The notes: generated from the sequence alone by a model not told the origin. A stretch of 11,880 bases of DNA from SZUA-521 sp041738285 (GCA_041738285.1 JBGSQB010000111.1:1-11880); one strand, 5' to 3'; numbered from the stretch's first letter, positions 1 through 8,109 are shown. Translations and numbers: made by a program.

Positions 1-1
1 C

Positions 2-262
2 GACAGCGGCCTCGGCCATCTAGCGGCGGCCTTCGGCGTGCCGACGGTCGCCGTGTTTGGGCCGACCGATGTGGCCCGCACGGGGTGTCGGGGCGACGCC
101 GTAGTCAACCTGGCGGCGACGCTACCCTGCGCACCGTGCATGGCGCGAACGTGCAGCTATCGTGGCCCGGCGTTTGGCTGGCGCAATCAGACGATTGAAC
201 CCGCCTGCTTTGCTGTCAACGAACCCGAGCAGGTATTTCGTGCACTGATGGCTCTGCAATGA
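2..262 (+). CDS. LPS heptosyltransferase (GT9), C-terminal end, cut by window start
   Basis: This is the last 86 codons of a gene that begins before the window. It opens with DSGLGHLAAAFGVPTVAVFG followed by PTD, the hallmark ADP-heptose-binding segment near the C-terminus of family 9 glycosyltransferases (WaaC/WaaF). A cysteine cluster, PCAPCMARTC, and a further downstream Cys follow, as in many WaaF-like heptosyltransferases. The known role of the family is transfer of L-glycero-D-manno-heptose from ADP-heptose to the Kdo-lipid A inner core at the cytoplasmic face of the inner membrane. Its stop codon overlaps the next start as ATGA, so it belongs to the same operon as the WaaG-type gene. 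In pseudomonads the gene just before waaG is waaC, but the cysteine cluster recalls WaaF-type enzymes. I cannot tell heptosyltransferase I from II on this fragment. Confidence 0.88.
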   Translation, partial: DSGLGHLAAAFGVPTVAVFGPTDVARTGCRGDAVVNLAATLPCAPCMARTCSYRGPAFGWRNQTIEPACFAVNEPEQVFRALMALQ

Positions 263-2544
263 AGCAGTTAACGCTCGCATTCTGCGTGTTCAAAGTGTTC
301 CCCTATGGCGGAATCAGTCGCGACATGTTTCGCATCACGCAGGCGTGCATCGCGCGCGGGCACCGGGTGCGGATCTATACGCTGAAGTGGGATGCGCCTG
401 CGCAGCCGGAGTGCGAGGTGGTGCTCGCCAACGTCCGCGCATTCACGAATCACCGCCTGTACGAGCGATTCTCCGAATGGGTACATGCCCATGTCGTTGC
501 CCACCCGGTAGATGCGCTGATCGGCATGAACAAGATGCCAGGTCTCACCGTCTATTACGCGGGCGACTCCTGCTACGAGGACAAAGCACTCACCCAGCGC
601 AACTGGATGTACCGACTCACTGCGCGCTATCGCCTGTTCGCCCGCTTCGAGCGGGCGGTATTCGACCGCGACTCCAAGACCGAGATTCTTTCCATCTCCG
701 ATGTCCAGACACCGCTGTTCCGCAAGTACTACGGCACGCAGTACGAACGCTTGCATGCGTTGCCGCCGGGCGTCGATGTCAGTCGTCGGGCGCCGCCGAA
801 CGCAAATGAGATCCGCGAGTCCGTGCGCAGGGAGTTCGGCATCGCCGACGACGTGCATCTGATCGTGTTCGTCGGTTCGGGTTTCATCAAGAAGGGTTTG
901 GATCGGGCGATCGAGGGCATGGCCGCGTTGCCAGCGGAGATCCGCGCCCGCACTCGAATGTTCGTGCTCGGCGAGGACAAGGCCAAGCCCTTTCGCGCAA
1001 GAGCAAGACGCCTCGGGCTCGCGGATGCGATCAACTTTCTCGGTGGCCGCGACGACGTGCCTAGATTCCTGTTCGCCGCAGATGCATTTGTGCTGCCGGC
1101 ATACGATGAGAACACCGGCACCGTCATCATCGAGGCGATGATCGCGGGGCTGCCTGTGCTCGTGACCGAAAACTGCGGCTACGCCCGCTATGTCGAATCT
1201 GCAGGCGCAGGACTGGTCGTTCACATGCCGTACTCGCAGCAGTCGTACAACGAAAAGCTGCGTGAACTGCTGATGTCGAGTGGACGAAGCCGGTGGCGAG
1301 CCAACGGCTTGGCCCTCGGCGCGGATCCACAGATCTATCAGCTCGTAGACCGTGCTGTGGAGCTCATCGAATCCTTCGCGCGCGGCTCCTATGTGCGACC
1401 GGCGCCCCTTCCGGAAGTCGCGTTCTGCCTGTTCAAGTACTTTCCCTACGGTGGATTGCAGCGCAACTTCCTGCGCACGGCACTCGCGCTGCAGGCGCTT
1501 GGGTATCGCATCCGCGTCTATACGCTGTCCTGGGAGGGGCGCGTGCCCGATCGCATAGATGTGGTGATCGTGAAGGTACGGGGAATCGCCAATCACCGTC
1601 GCTACGACCGATTCGGCGCCAAAGTCGCGCGCCTGCTCGATGGTGAGGCGATCGCATGCGTAGTCGGTTTCAACAAAATGGCGGGTCTCGATGTCTACTA
1701 CGCCGCGGACCCCTGCTTCGAAGACAAGGCACAGGCGCTGCGCGCCTCCTGGTATCGGCACACGCCACGCTACCGGTCCTTTGCGGCCGCGGAGCGCGCA
1801 GTATTCGGTGCGCAATCGACAACGCGCATCATGCTCATCGCGCCCGGCCAACAGACGCTCTTTCAGTATCACTACGCGACCGCCACGCAGCGATTCATGC
1901 TGTTGCCACCTGGCATCGCGCGCGACCGCATGGCACCTCCCAACGCGACTGACGTGCGTGCGGATCTGCGCGCGGAATTCGGAATCGGGGTCGACGATCT
2001 TTTGTTGTTGATGGTGGGTTCGGGTTTCATCACCAAGGGGCTCGACCGGGCATTGATTGCGCTCGCTCAGTTACCTTCCGATCTGCGTTCGCGCTGCCGA
2101 CTGATTGCCATCGGTCAGGACAATCCCCGCAGTCACCTGCGCATGGCAGCGCGATTGGGTGTCGCCAATGCATTCACATTGCTGCCCGGTCGCGACGACG
2201 TGCCTCGATTTCTCCAGGGGGCGGATTTGCTCGTGCATCCTGCCTACGCGGAGACCGCCGGCAATGTCCTGTTGGAAGCGGTCGTCGCGGGCTTGCCGGT
2301 GATCGCAACCGACGTATGTGGCAACGCACCCTACATCGAACGGGCTGAAGCGGGTCGCGTCGTACCGAGTCCGTTCTCGCAGGAGATATTCAACGAGATG
2401 CTGGCCGACATGCTGCGCCGCGACGAAGCGCGACTGCAGTGGCGACGCAACGGCGTGACGTTCGGGCAATCCGCGGACTTGTACAGCCTGCCGGAGCGCG
2501 CCGCGCAGTTCATCGCCGCGATTGCGGGCGAGTGCAGTCGGTGA
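259..2544 (+). CDS. waaG: Tandem double-domain WaaG-type LPS core glycosyltransferase
   Basis: The 761-residue protein is about twice the usual WaaG length (about 375) and consists of two complete GT4/GT-B WaaG copies. Copy 1 spans roughly residues 4-376 and copy 2 roughly 387-758, joined by a short linker rich in Pro and Arg. Each copy has the N-terminal FCxFKxFPYGG loop (residues 8-18 and 389-399), NKMxGLxVYYAxD, a GSGFIxKGLDR donor-phosphate motif, GRDDVPRFL, and the EX7E motif (E284/E292 and E665/E673). WaaG is known to add the first outer-core hexose to heptose II at the cytoplasmic membrane face. Copy 2 looks closer to Escherichia coli WaaG (LQR, HPAYxE, PFSQE, YSLPE), while copy 1 has LPAYDE and diverged C-terminal positions. 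The halves are about 40-50% identical by eye. ATG overlaps the upstream stop by 4 bases. Two consecutive sugar transfers by one protein is my inference. The symbol is by homology. Confidence 0.93.
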   Translation: MKQLTLAFCVFKVFPYGGISRDMFRITQACIARGHRVRIYTLKWDAPAQPECEVVLANVRAFTNHRLYERFSEWVHAHVVAHPVDALIGMNKMPGLTVYYAGDSCYEDKALTQRNWMYRLTARYRLFARFERAVFDRDSKTEILSISDVQTPLFRKYYGTQYERLHALPPGVDVSRRAPPNANEIRESVRREFGIADDVHLIVFVGSGFIKKGLDRAIEGMAALPAEIRARTRMFVLGEDKAKPFRARARRLGLADAINFLGGRDDVPRFLFAADAFVLPAYDENTGTVIIEAMIAGLPVLVTENCGYARYVESAGAGLVVHMPYSQQSYNEKLRELLMSSGRSRWRANGLALGADPQIYQLVDRAVELIESFARGSYVRPAPLPEVAFCLFKYFPYGGLQRNFLRTALALQALGYRIRVYTLSWEGRVPDRIDVVIVKVRGIANHRRYDRFGAKVARLLDGEAIACVVGFNKMAGLDVYYAADPCFEDKAQALRASWYRHTPRYRSFAAAERAVFGAQSTTRIMLIAPGQQTLFQYHYATATQRFMLLPPGIARDRMAPPNATDVRADLRAEFGIGVDDLLLLMVGSGFITKGLDRALIALAQLPSDLRSRCRLIAIGQDNPRSHLRMAARLGVANAFTLLPGRDDVPRFLQGADLLVHPAYAETAGNVLLEAVVAGLPVIATDVCGNAPYIERAEAGRVVPSPFSQEIFNEMLADMLRRDEARLQWRRNGVTFGQSADLYSLPERAAQFIAAIAGECSR

Positions 2545-3371
2545 AGGAAGTGCTGATTCTCGACGAGCCAATCGCTTCGCAGTGGGCAGGCCGCGACGCA
2601 TTCGATGCCGTTCGCGAGATCCAGGGTGAGGTCTACCGCGACGTTGGTGATCGACGCACGCTGAAGTTCACCCTCGCCGGAAAGGGATACTTCCTCAAGC
2701 TGCATTCCGGCGTTGGTTGGACTGAGGTTTTCAAGAACTGGTTGTCCGGTCGTCGGCCGATCGTCGACGCCACCAACGAGTACCATGCGTGCGTGCATCT
2801 GCGTGGCCACGGCGTGAACGCACCCAGACCCACGGCGCTCGGTGTGCGCGGCCGCGACATCGCGCATCGTGTGTCGTTCGTCGTGTGCGAAGCGCTCGAG
2901 CACCACACGAGCCTTGCCGTATTGACCGAACGATGGCACGACACAGCGCCGCCTCCATCGACCAAACGCGCCATCATCGAAAGCGCGGCACAGCTTGCCC
3001 GTCGCATGCACGATTGTGGCGTCGTACACAGGGACTTCTATCTGTATCACCTGCTCGTGGATGACGAGCGGCTCGCTGCCGGCGCCGTCGATCTATGGCT
3101 GATAGATCTGCATCGGGCTCGGATCGTCAATGCGGTGTCGAACTACTGGCGAGTGCGTGATCTGGGTGCACTCATGTTCTGGTGTCTGGATCGACCCATG
3201 ACGCGGCGCGATTATCTGCGGTTTCTCCGAGCTTACGAGAACAAGCCGCTGCGCGAAGCACTGGCAATCAGACCGCAACTGTGGGGTGCTGTGGTGCGTC
3301 GCGCGCGCGCGCTGTATCGAAAGGCGCGGCGCAAAGGTCTCGTTGCGAAACGGGGCGTTCCGGATGCCTGA
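2541..3371 (+). CDS. waaP: LPS core heptose kinase WaaP
   Basis: The 276-residue protein matches the WaaP/RfaP family, whose P. aeruginosa member is about 268 residues. WaaP transfers phosphate from ATP to heptose I of the inner core, which is important for outer-membrane integrity. Seen here are the N-terminal GREAF-like segment (GRDAFDAV), GYFLKLHSGVGW with the likely ATP-binding lysine, the catalytic loop HRDFYLYHLLV (H163-R164-D165), the metal-binding IDLHRA (D189), and the C-terminal RRDYLRFLRAY plus a basic tail. I chose the GTG start at 2541 because it overlaps the waaG stop as GTGA and gives the normal family length; in-frame upstream sequence runs deep into waaG and is not family-like. 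The tight overlap indicates translational coupling with waaG. Confidence 0.94.
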   Translation: MKEVLILDEPIASQWAGRDAFDAVREIQGEVYRDVGDRRTLKFTLAGKGYFLKLHSGVGWTEVFKNWLSGRRPIVDATNEYHACVHLRGHGVNAPRPTALGVRGRDIAHRVSFVVCEALEHHTSLAVLTERWHDTAPPPSTKRAIIESAAQLARRMHDCGVVHRDFYLYHLLVDDERLAAGAVDLWLIDLHRARIVNAVSNYWRVRDLGALMFWCLDRPMTRRDYLRFLRAYENKPLREALAIRPQLWGAVVRRARALYRKARRKGLVAKRGVPDA

Positions 3372-4755
3372 GGAACGGATGACGGCCGATCGACTCGCCT
3401 CGCTTGGCCGCGATGTGCCGGCGTCGTTTGCAATCCGCGCACTGCTCAATGACGAAGCGGTTGATCTGCACGTTGCTGAAATTCGCCGGCTGTTGCCAGG
3501 ACGACGCATTGCCGCCGCCGCGGATTTTGGCGACAAGCGCGCATTCGTCAAGCTCTTCTGCGGACCGCAGGCGCGGCGGGACGCGACGCGCGAAGCAGAT
3601 GGCCACCGCCTGCTGCATGACGCCGGAATCGCAGTTGCGGAGTTGCTCGGTCGAGGTCGTATCGACGGTGGTGGTGAAGTCGTCGCGTACGGTCTCTTGC
3701 AGGACTGTGTGCCGATCTCGGCGGACGCACTGCCGCGCGCGATGTGGACGCTGGCGCGCATGCACAACGCTGGCATCGTTCACGCCGATCTGCATGCAGA
3801 CAATCTGCTGGTGTCTGCGGATCGGATTCACGTGGTCGACGGCGGCGCAGTGACCGCCCGCGGCGCACCGTTCACTGAAGAGGGTCGCGTCAAGGACATT
3901 GCCAGTCTGCTTGCGCAGTTCGCTTCATCCGGCCGTGCTCAGATCGACAATGTCATCAATGCGTACGCAGAGGCTGCGCCACGTATCGATACTCGGCGTT
4001 GGCGCGTGCGGCTACAGGCCGCCTTCGCGGCAGCTCTGCGAGCGCGTGTGCGCCGCTACGTCCACAAGTCCATGCGCGACTGCTCCGAGTTTAGGGTCGA
4101 GCAAAACCTGCGACGATTCACGGTCTGCGTGCGCACGGAGTTCCCGCGGCTCGCGGCTGTGATCGATGATCCAGACGGGTTCGTTGCGCGCGGAAGGACA
4201 TTGAAGGATGGCGGCACCGCGACCGTCGTGCGTGCGCAAGCCGAACCCTTGATGATCGTCATCAAGCGCTACAACATGAAATCGGTAGGCCATCGCTTGA
4301 GTAGAGGACTGCGCGCGAGCCGCGCCAGTCGCGCCTGGCGCAACGGCCACCGGCTGCGGATGCTCGGCATCGCCACAGCCGATCCGCTGTTGCTCGTCGA
4401 AGAACGTTTCGGCCCCATACGCGGCCGCGCCTTCCTCGTCATGCGGAGCCTCGACGGGCCGACCCTCGCGGACGTTGATCCGCGCGCTCATCTCGATCGG
4501 ATCGTTGCAATGTTTGGCGCCCTGCGCGACGCCGGACTCGTTCATGGCGACACCAAGGCCAGCAACTTCGTACTCGACGGCGAGGCGCTTGCACTCGTCG
4601 ACCTCGATTCGATGTACGAAGCGAACGACGCGCGACTTCAGCGGGGCCATGCGGACGACATCGCCCGATTCCTCGCCAACTGGAACGATGCACCCGATGT
4701 GCGCGCGCAGCTGGCTGTGGCCCTGAACACGGTCGGGGCACCGGCTTTTGTATAG
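3364..4755 (+). CDS. Protein with two kinase-like domains, LPS core operon
   Basis: This 463-residue protein carries two lipopolysaccharide-kinase/RIO-like folds in tandem. Domain 1 (about residues 20-235) has an ATP-site lysine (AFVK, K63), the catalytic loop HADLHADNLL (D142, N147) and a DFG-like aspartate (VVDGG, D159). Domain 2 (about 270-455) has VIKRY (K301), HGDTKASNFVL (D396, N401) and VDLDS (D413). Key acidic, asparagine and lysine residues are kept in both, so both could be active phosphotransferases. By position it corresponds to the extra kinase-like genes between waaP and the carbamoyltransferase gene in Pseudomonas (wapP and neighbours, from memory). Further phosphorylation of the heptoses is the natural guess. 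The ATG at 3364 overlaps waaP by 8 bases. An ATG at 3379 is an alternative, with AGGA at 3371-3374 just before it. The substrate is not shown by sequence. Confidence 0.85.
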   Translation: MPEERMTADRLASLGRDVPASFAIRALLNDEAVDLHVAEIRRLLPGRRIAAAADFGDKRAFVKLFCGPQARRDATREADGHRLLHDAGIAVAELLGRGRIDGGGEVVAYGLLQDCVPISADALPRAMWTLARMHNAGIVHADLHADNLLVSADRIHVVDGGAVTARGAPFTEEGRVKDIASLLAQFASSGRAQIDNVINAYAEAAPRIDTRRWRVRLQAAFAAALRARVRRYVHKSMRDCSEFRVEQNLRRFTVCVRTEFPRLAAVIDDPDGFVARGRTLKDGGTATVVRAQAEPLMIVIKRYNMKSVGHRLSRGLRASRASRAWRNGHRLRMLGIATADPLLLVEERFGPIRGRAFLVMRSLDGPTLADVDPRAHLDRIVAMFGALRDAGLVHGDTKASNFVLDGEALALVDLDSMYEANDARLQRGHADDIARFLANWNDAPDVRAQLAVALNTVGAPAFV

Positions 4756-4758
4756 AAT
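4753..4758 (+). promoter_or_regulatory. Possible -10 element before the carbamoyltransferase gene
   Basis: TATAGAAT at 4751-4758 contains two overlapping -10-like hexamers (TATAGA, TAGAAT) in an otherwise GC-rich setting. It lies about 30 bases before the ATG at 4789, in the only gap between genes of the LPS operon. No convincing -35 sits 16-18 bases upstream (CACGGT or CGGTCG there). It may drive an internal transcript for the carbamoyltransferase, GT4 and DUF998 genes, but it overlaps the stop codon of the kinase gene and could be chance. Confidence 0.3.
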
Positions 4759-4788
4759 CGCGCGCACCGAAACTGCCGATTCGGCTCA

Positions 4789-6522
4789 ATGATCATCCTG
4801 GGACTGTCGGGCGCGCTCAATCACGATCCATCGGCAGCGATCCTGGTGGATGGTGAGATCGTCGCTGCCGTCGAGGAAGAGCGGCTGATTCGGGACAAGC
4901 ACGCCAAAGGCAAGATGCCTGTGGAAGCGGCGAGATACTGCCTGCGCACCGCGGGTATCGCGGCCAAGGAAGTGGATGTCGTCGCCTTTCCGTTTGCACC
5001 CATTCCACTGTCGAGCCCAGCGCGATGGCACTACGCGAAACGTCATTGGTACGCGCCAGATCGCGCGATGGACGTACTGATCAACGGTAATCGCCGCTTT
5101 CGACGCAACCGTGATCGCGTGCTCGAAGCGGGCGCTTCCATCGGCATCAACTGGGAACGGACTCGATTCGAGCCGGTGGAACATCATCTGGCCCATGCCT
5201 CGAGCTGCTATCACCTGTCGGGATTCACTGGTAAGGCCGCCATTCTGGGTGTGGATGGCAAGGGCGAGTACGCGACTACGTTCTTCGGCTACGGCGAAGG
5301 CGGGCGCATTCACAAGTTGAAGGAATTCTACGACCCGGACTCGATCTCGGGTCTCTACGGCGCGATGACGGAATACCTCGGCTTCGAGATGCTCGACGGC
5401 GAGTACAAGGTCATGGGCATGGCGCCCTATGGGGATCATCGCAAGCACGATCTGTCGCGCCTGGTGCGGTGGCCGCGCAAGGGCGAGTTTGAAGTCGATA
5501 CGCGACTCGTCAATACGGTCGGCTTTCGACGCTACAAAGAAGCTGGTCTCGGCTTCTATTTCAGTCGCAAGCTGGTCGAGTGGCTGGGTCCACGCCGGCA
5601 GGGTGATGACATCGATGAGCCGTACATCGACTACGCGGCATCCGTGCAGCGGCTGTTCGAGGACGTATGTCTCGAATTGATCGAAGTGCATTTGGGCGAC
5701 GTCATCCGGGAAACCGGTCGCCTCGCATTTGCCGGCGGCGGTGCGCTCAACGTCAAACTCAACCAGCGGATTCTCGAACGCGGTGACGTGAAGGAACTGT
5801 TCGTGCAGCCCGCTGCCGGTGACTCGGGAACCTCACTCGGCGCAGCGACATTCGTAGCCGCGCAGCACAAGGAGCCATTGCGCCGCATGCGCCATGTCTA
5901 TCTCGGGCCTGGCTACACCACGCGTGAGAGTATCGAGGCGCTCGAAGCGCGGGTGGAGCGTCCACACTGGCGCATGCTCAAGGACGTGCCAAAAGAGACG
6001 GCGCAGTTGCTCGCTGCCGGTCATCCGGTGGCGTGGTTCCAGGGCCGGATGGAGTTCGGTCCGCGCGCGCTCGGTGCCCGCAGCATTCTTGGGTGTCCGA
6101 GCGCAGCCGGCATTGCGGACCGCATCAACGCGCAGATCAAATTTCGCGAGCGCTGGCGCCCGTTCTGTCCGAGTGTGCTCGACCGGGTGGCGCCCGCGAT
6201 CATCGGCACGGGCCATCCGGCACCCTTCATGACCATCACCTTCGCGGTAACCCCGGAGTGGAAATTGCGCATTCCGGAAGTGGTACACGCCGACGGCACC
6301 GCGCGTGTGCAGATCGTCGAGGCCGACGTCAATCCGCGCTACTACGCGCTGCTCGAAGAGATGGAGCACCTGACCGGCAACGCGGTCGTGCTGAATACCT
6401 CCCTGAATCGCCGCGGTGAAGCGATCGTCAGTTCGCCCGATGATGCACTGGCGATGTTCTATGCCAGTGATCTGCAATACCTGGTGATGGAAGACATCCT
6501 GGTGACCAAGGGCGATGACTGA
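4789..6522 (+). CDS. wapO: Carbamoyltransferase, NodU/TobZ family, WapO-like (LPS core heptose)
   Basis: The 577-residue protein has the two-domain layout of O-carbamoyltransferases. The N-terminal ASKHA/Kae1-like domain starts ILGLSGALNHDPSAAILVDG, with metal-site VEHHLAHA (H132, H133, H136), GVDGKGEYATTFFG (D156), GMAPYG, GGGALNVKLNQ and GDSGTSLGAA. The C-terminal domain has WFQGRMEFGPRALGARSI (R426 in FGPRAL), KFRERWRPFCPS, NPRYY and NTSLNRRGE. The family uses carbamoyl phosphate and ATP to form carbamoyl-adenylate and carbamoylates a hydroxyl. In Pseudomonas, WapO places the carbamoyl group on O-7 of heptose II; the setting between LPS kinases and a core GT makes the same job likely here. 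It starts 33 bases after the kinase stop, without a strong ribosome site. The family assignment is firm; the exact acceptor is inferred from synteny. Confidence 0.92.
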   Translation: MIILGLSGALNHDPSAAILVDGEIVAAVEEERLIRDKHAKGKMPVEAARYCLRTAGIAAKEVDVVAFPFAPIPLSSPARWHYAKRHWYAPDRAMDVLINGNRRFRRNRDRVLEAGASIGINWERTRFEPVEHHLAHASSCYHLSGFTGKAAILGVDGKGEYATTFFGYGEGGRIHKLKEFYDPDSISGLYGAMTEYLGFEMLDGEYKVMGMAPYGDHRKHDLSRLVRWPRKGEFEVDTRLVNTVGFRRYKEAGLGFYFSRKLVEWLGPRRQGDDIDEPYIDYAASVQRLFEDVCLELIEVHLGDVIRETGRLAFAGGGALNVKLNQRILERGDVKELFVQPAAGDSGTSLGAATFVAAQHKEPLRRMRHVYLGPGYTTRESIEALEARVERPHWRMLKDVPKETAQLLAAGHPVAWFQGRMEFGPRALGARSILGCPSAAGIADRINAQIKFRERWRPFCPSVLDRVAPAIIGTGHPAPFMTITFAVTPEWKLRIPEVVHADGTARVQIVEADVNPRYYALLEEMEHLTGNAVVLNTSLNRRGEAIVSSPDDALAMFYASDLQYLVMEDILVTKGDD

Positions 6523-7564
6523 GCGCCGCGCGCTGCAGCTCTGTCCGAGTGATCATCCGCCGTTTCGTGATCTGTGCCGGGTCCATGCGACCGCTATGGT
6601 GCGCGCTGGCTACGACGTCGATACGGTTTTCCTTCGCGCACCCGTGGGCACGCCCGACCCGAACGCGACGTATCTGAACGCCGTCGGGAATCGCGCCATG
6701 GTGCGGGCGTTGGTTGCGCACCTGGCAGGGCGATCGGTGACGCTGACGGTCGCCCACCGCTATCGTGCCTGTCGAATCGCCGTGAGTGCGCGCCGCACCG
6801 CGGGTGTCGGACGCATATTGGCGATTGCCCACGAGTACGACCTGTTCAAACGCCTTCGGCGACGGTTTTGGCAGCGCATGATGGGGCGTGATGTGACGTT
6901 CGCCGGCGTGTCGCAACCCGTTGTCGACCAGATGCGAGCGCAGCACCCGTCCGTGGGTGTGCCGTTGGTCGTGCCCAATGCGCTCGACCTCGGCATTTTC
7001 GATGCCGCACTGCTCACGGCCGATGTGGCGCGCGAAGCACTCGGCATCGCCGCGGACGCTTACGTGATCGCCGCAGTCGGTCGGCTGCATCCAACAAAGC
7101 AGCCGCAACTTGTGCTGCGCGGGTTTGCAGATGCCATCGAGTCGCTGCCGCGAAACGCACGCCTCGTATTCGTTGGTGACGGCGAAGAGCGTGACGCATT
7201 GCGACGCCAGATCGACGTCGCTGGGCTCGCCTTGCGCGTGACATTGCTCGGCAGCGTCGAGCAGGCCTCACGGTACTTCGCGGCGTTCGATCTGTTGCTT
7301 GCGGCGCCAAGATACGATGAGGCATTCGGTATGACGCTACTCGAAGCGATGGCGGCACGATTGCCAGTTCTATGCGCGGATTCGCCGGGACCCCGCAGCG
7401 TTCTCGGCGAGGCCGGTACTTACTTCTCCGACGCGGATGATCTCGCAGTCAAACTGATCGATGCGGCGACCGGCGCAAGAATCGAACATCAGCGCGCACG
7501 CCTGGAAGCCCACTTCGACGTGTCTACTCTTGCCCGTTGGTATGTGAGTGTCCATCTGCCATGA
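6515..7564 (+). CDS. GT4 family glycosyltransferase, LPS core (WapH position)
   Basis: This is a 349-residue GT-B glycosyltransferase of family 4. The C-terminal nucleotide-sugar domain shows VPNALD, VGRLHPTKQP (R190, K195), FVGDGEERDALRRQ, LLGSVEQ and the EX7E motif RYDEAFGMTLLEAMA (E269, E277). The N-terminal acceptor domain is shorter and poorly conserved. It overlaps the carbamoyltransferase stop by 8 bases. In P. aeruginosa the gene after wapO is wapH, a core hexosyltransferase, so addition of a glucose-type residue to the core is the likely role. The sugar and linkage cannot be read from sequence. No signal peptide or membrane segment is seen; such enzymes act on the cytoplasmic face of the inner membrane. 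Confidence 0.86.
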   Translation: MTERRALQLCPSDHPPFRDLCRVHATAMVRAGYDVDTVFLRAPVGTPDPNATYLNAVGNRAMVRALVAHLAGRSVTLTVAHRYRACRIAVSARRTAGVGRILAIAHEYDLFKRLRRRFWQRMMGRDVTFAGVSQPVVDQMRAQHPSVGVPLVVPNALDLGIFDAALLTADVAREALGIAADAYVIAAVGRLHPTKQPQLVLRGFADAIESLPRNARLVFVGDGEERDALRRQIDVAGLALRVTLLGSVEQASRYFAAFDLLLAAPRYDEAFGMTLLEAMAARLPVLCADSPGPRSVLGEAGTYFSDADDLAVKLIDAATGARIEHQRARLEAHFDVSTLARWYVSVHLP

Positions 7565-8094
7565 GCGCAACGCTCGTCGGGCTGGCGGCGATGCTGCTCT
7601 TCTTCGCGACCGCGTTCACGGGACATCTGCACGGTGGCTATCGGCACGTTCGCCACACCATCAGTGAGCTCGGCGCGCACGGCACGCAGTCGAGCAGGCT
7701 CGTCAGCACGGGCGTGTTCCTGCCGGTCGGCGTACTACTTGCGGTGGCGGCCTATCTCGCGTGGACGACGGCACCGGAGGCAGCGCTGCTGTGCGCCTGC
7801 ATCGCCACCGGCTACCTGAGCGCCGCTGTGTTTCCCTGCGACGTCGGGTCGCCCATGACGGGTTCGACGCGGCAGCAGCTCCACAATCTGGGTGGTGCCG
7901 TGGAGTATCTGGGTGGGGCGTACGCGTTGTATGCGCTTTACGCCGTGCAGGGTGAACCGTATCGCCTGGCAGCCGTCGTCGTTGTGGTCGCGTTGGTTGG
8001 CATCGGTATCGACAATGCGTGGCGCGGGCTCATTCAACGGATCGCGGAGTTCACGCTGTTCGCCGCGCTACTGATGGCGTTGATTGCCGCGTAG
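7561..8094 (+). CDS. DUF998-like six-helix membrane protein
   Basis: The 177-residue hydrophobic protein has about six predicted membrane helices (roughly residues 3-20, 47-66, 74-92, 107-129, 136-151, 161-176). HTISELGAHGTQ after helix 1 and the polar loop FPCDVGSPMTG...QQLHN after helix 3 resemble the DUF998 family, whose function is unknown. The ATG at 7561 overlaps the GT4 stop as ATGA. I prefer it to an in-frame start at 7537 that lies inside the GT gene and adds a non-hydrophobic extension. Its coupling to the LPS operon is visible. Whether it serves LPS assembly or is merely co-transcribed is unknown. Confidence 0.8.
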   Translation: MSATLVGLAAMLLFFATAFTGHLHGGYRHVRHTISELGAHGTQSSRLVSTGVFLPVGVLLAVAAYLAWTTAPEAALLCACIATGYLSAAVFPCDVGSPMTGSTRQQLHNLGGAVEYLGGAYALYALYAVQGEPYRLAAVVVVVALVGIGIDNAWRGLIQRIAEFTLFAALLMALIAA

Positions 8095-8109
8095 TATGTT
8101 CGGGAAATC

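Noticed and set aside
268..1872. A 534-codon open frame on the - strand opposite the WaaG gene
   Set aside because: It mirrors a well-supported glycosyltransferase with clear motifs on the + strand. Long antisense frames are expected in GC-rich genes, and its translation shows no recognisable domain.
3300..3311. Alternating GC run in the 3' part of waaP
   Set aside because: It is short, in frame and encodes Arg and Ala in the basic tail expected for WaaP; there is no sign of frame disruption.
8080..8100. TTGATT and TATGTT as a promoter for the GFA-type gene
   Set aside because: The spacing is only 9 bases, and no good -35 lies 16-18 bases before TATGTT.
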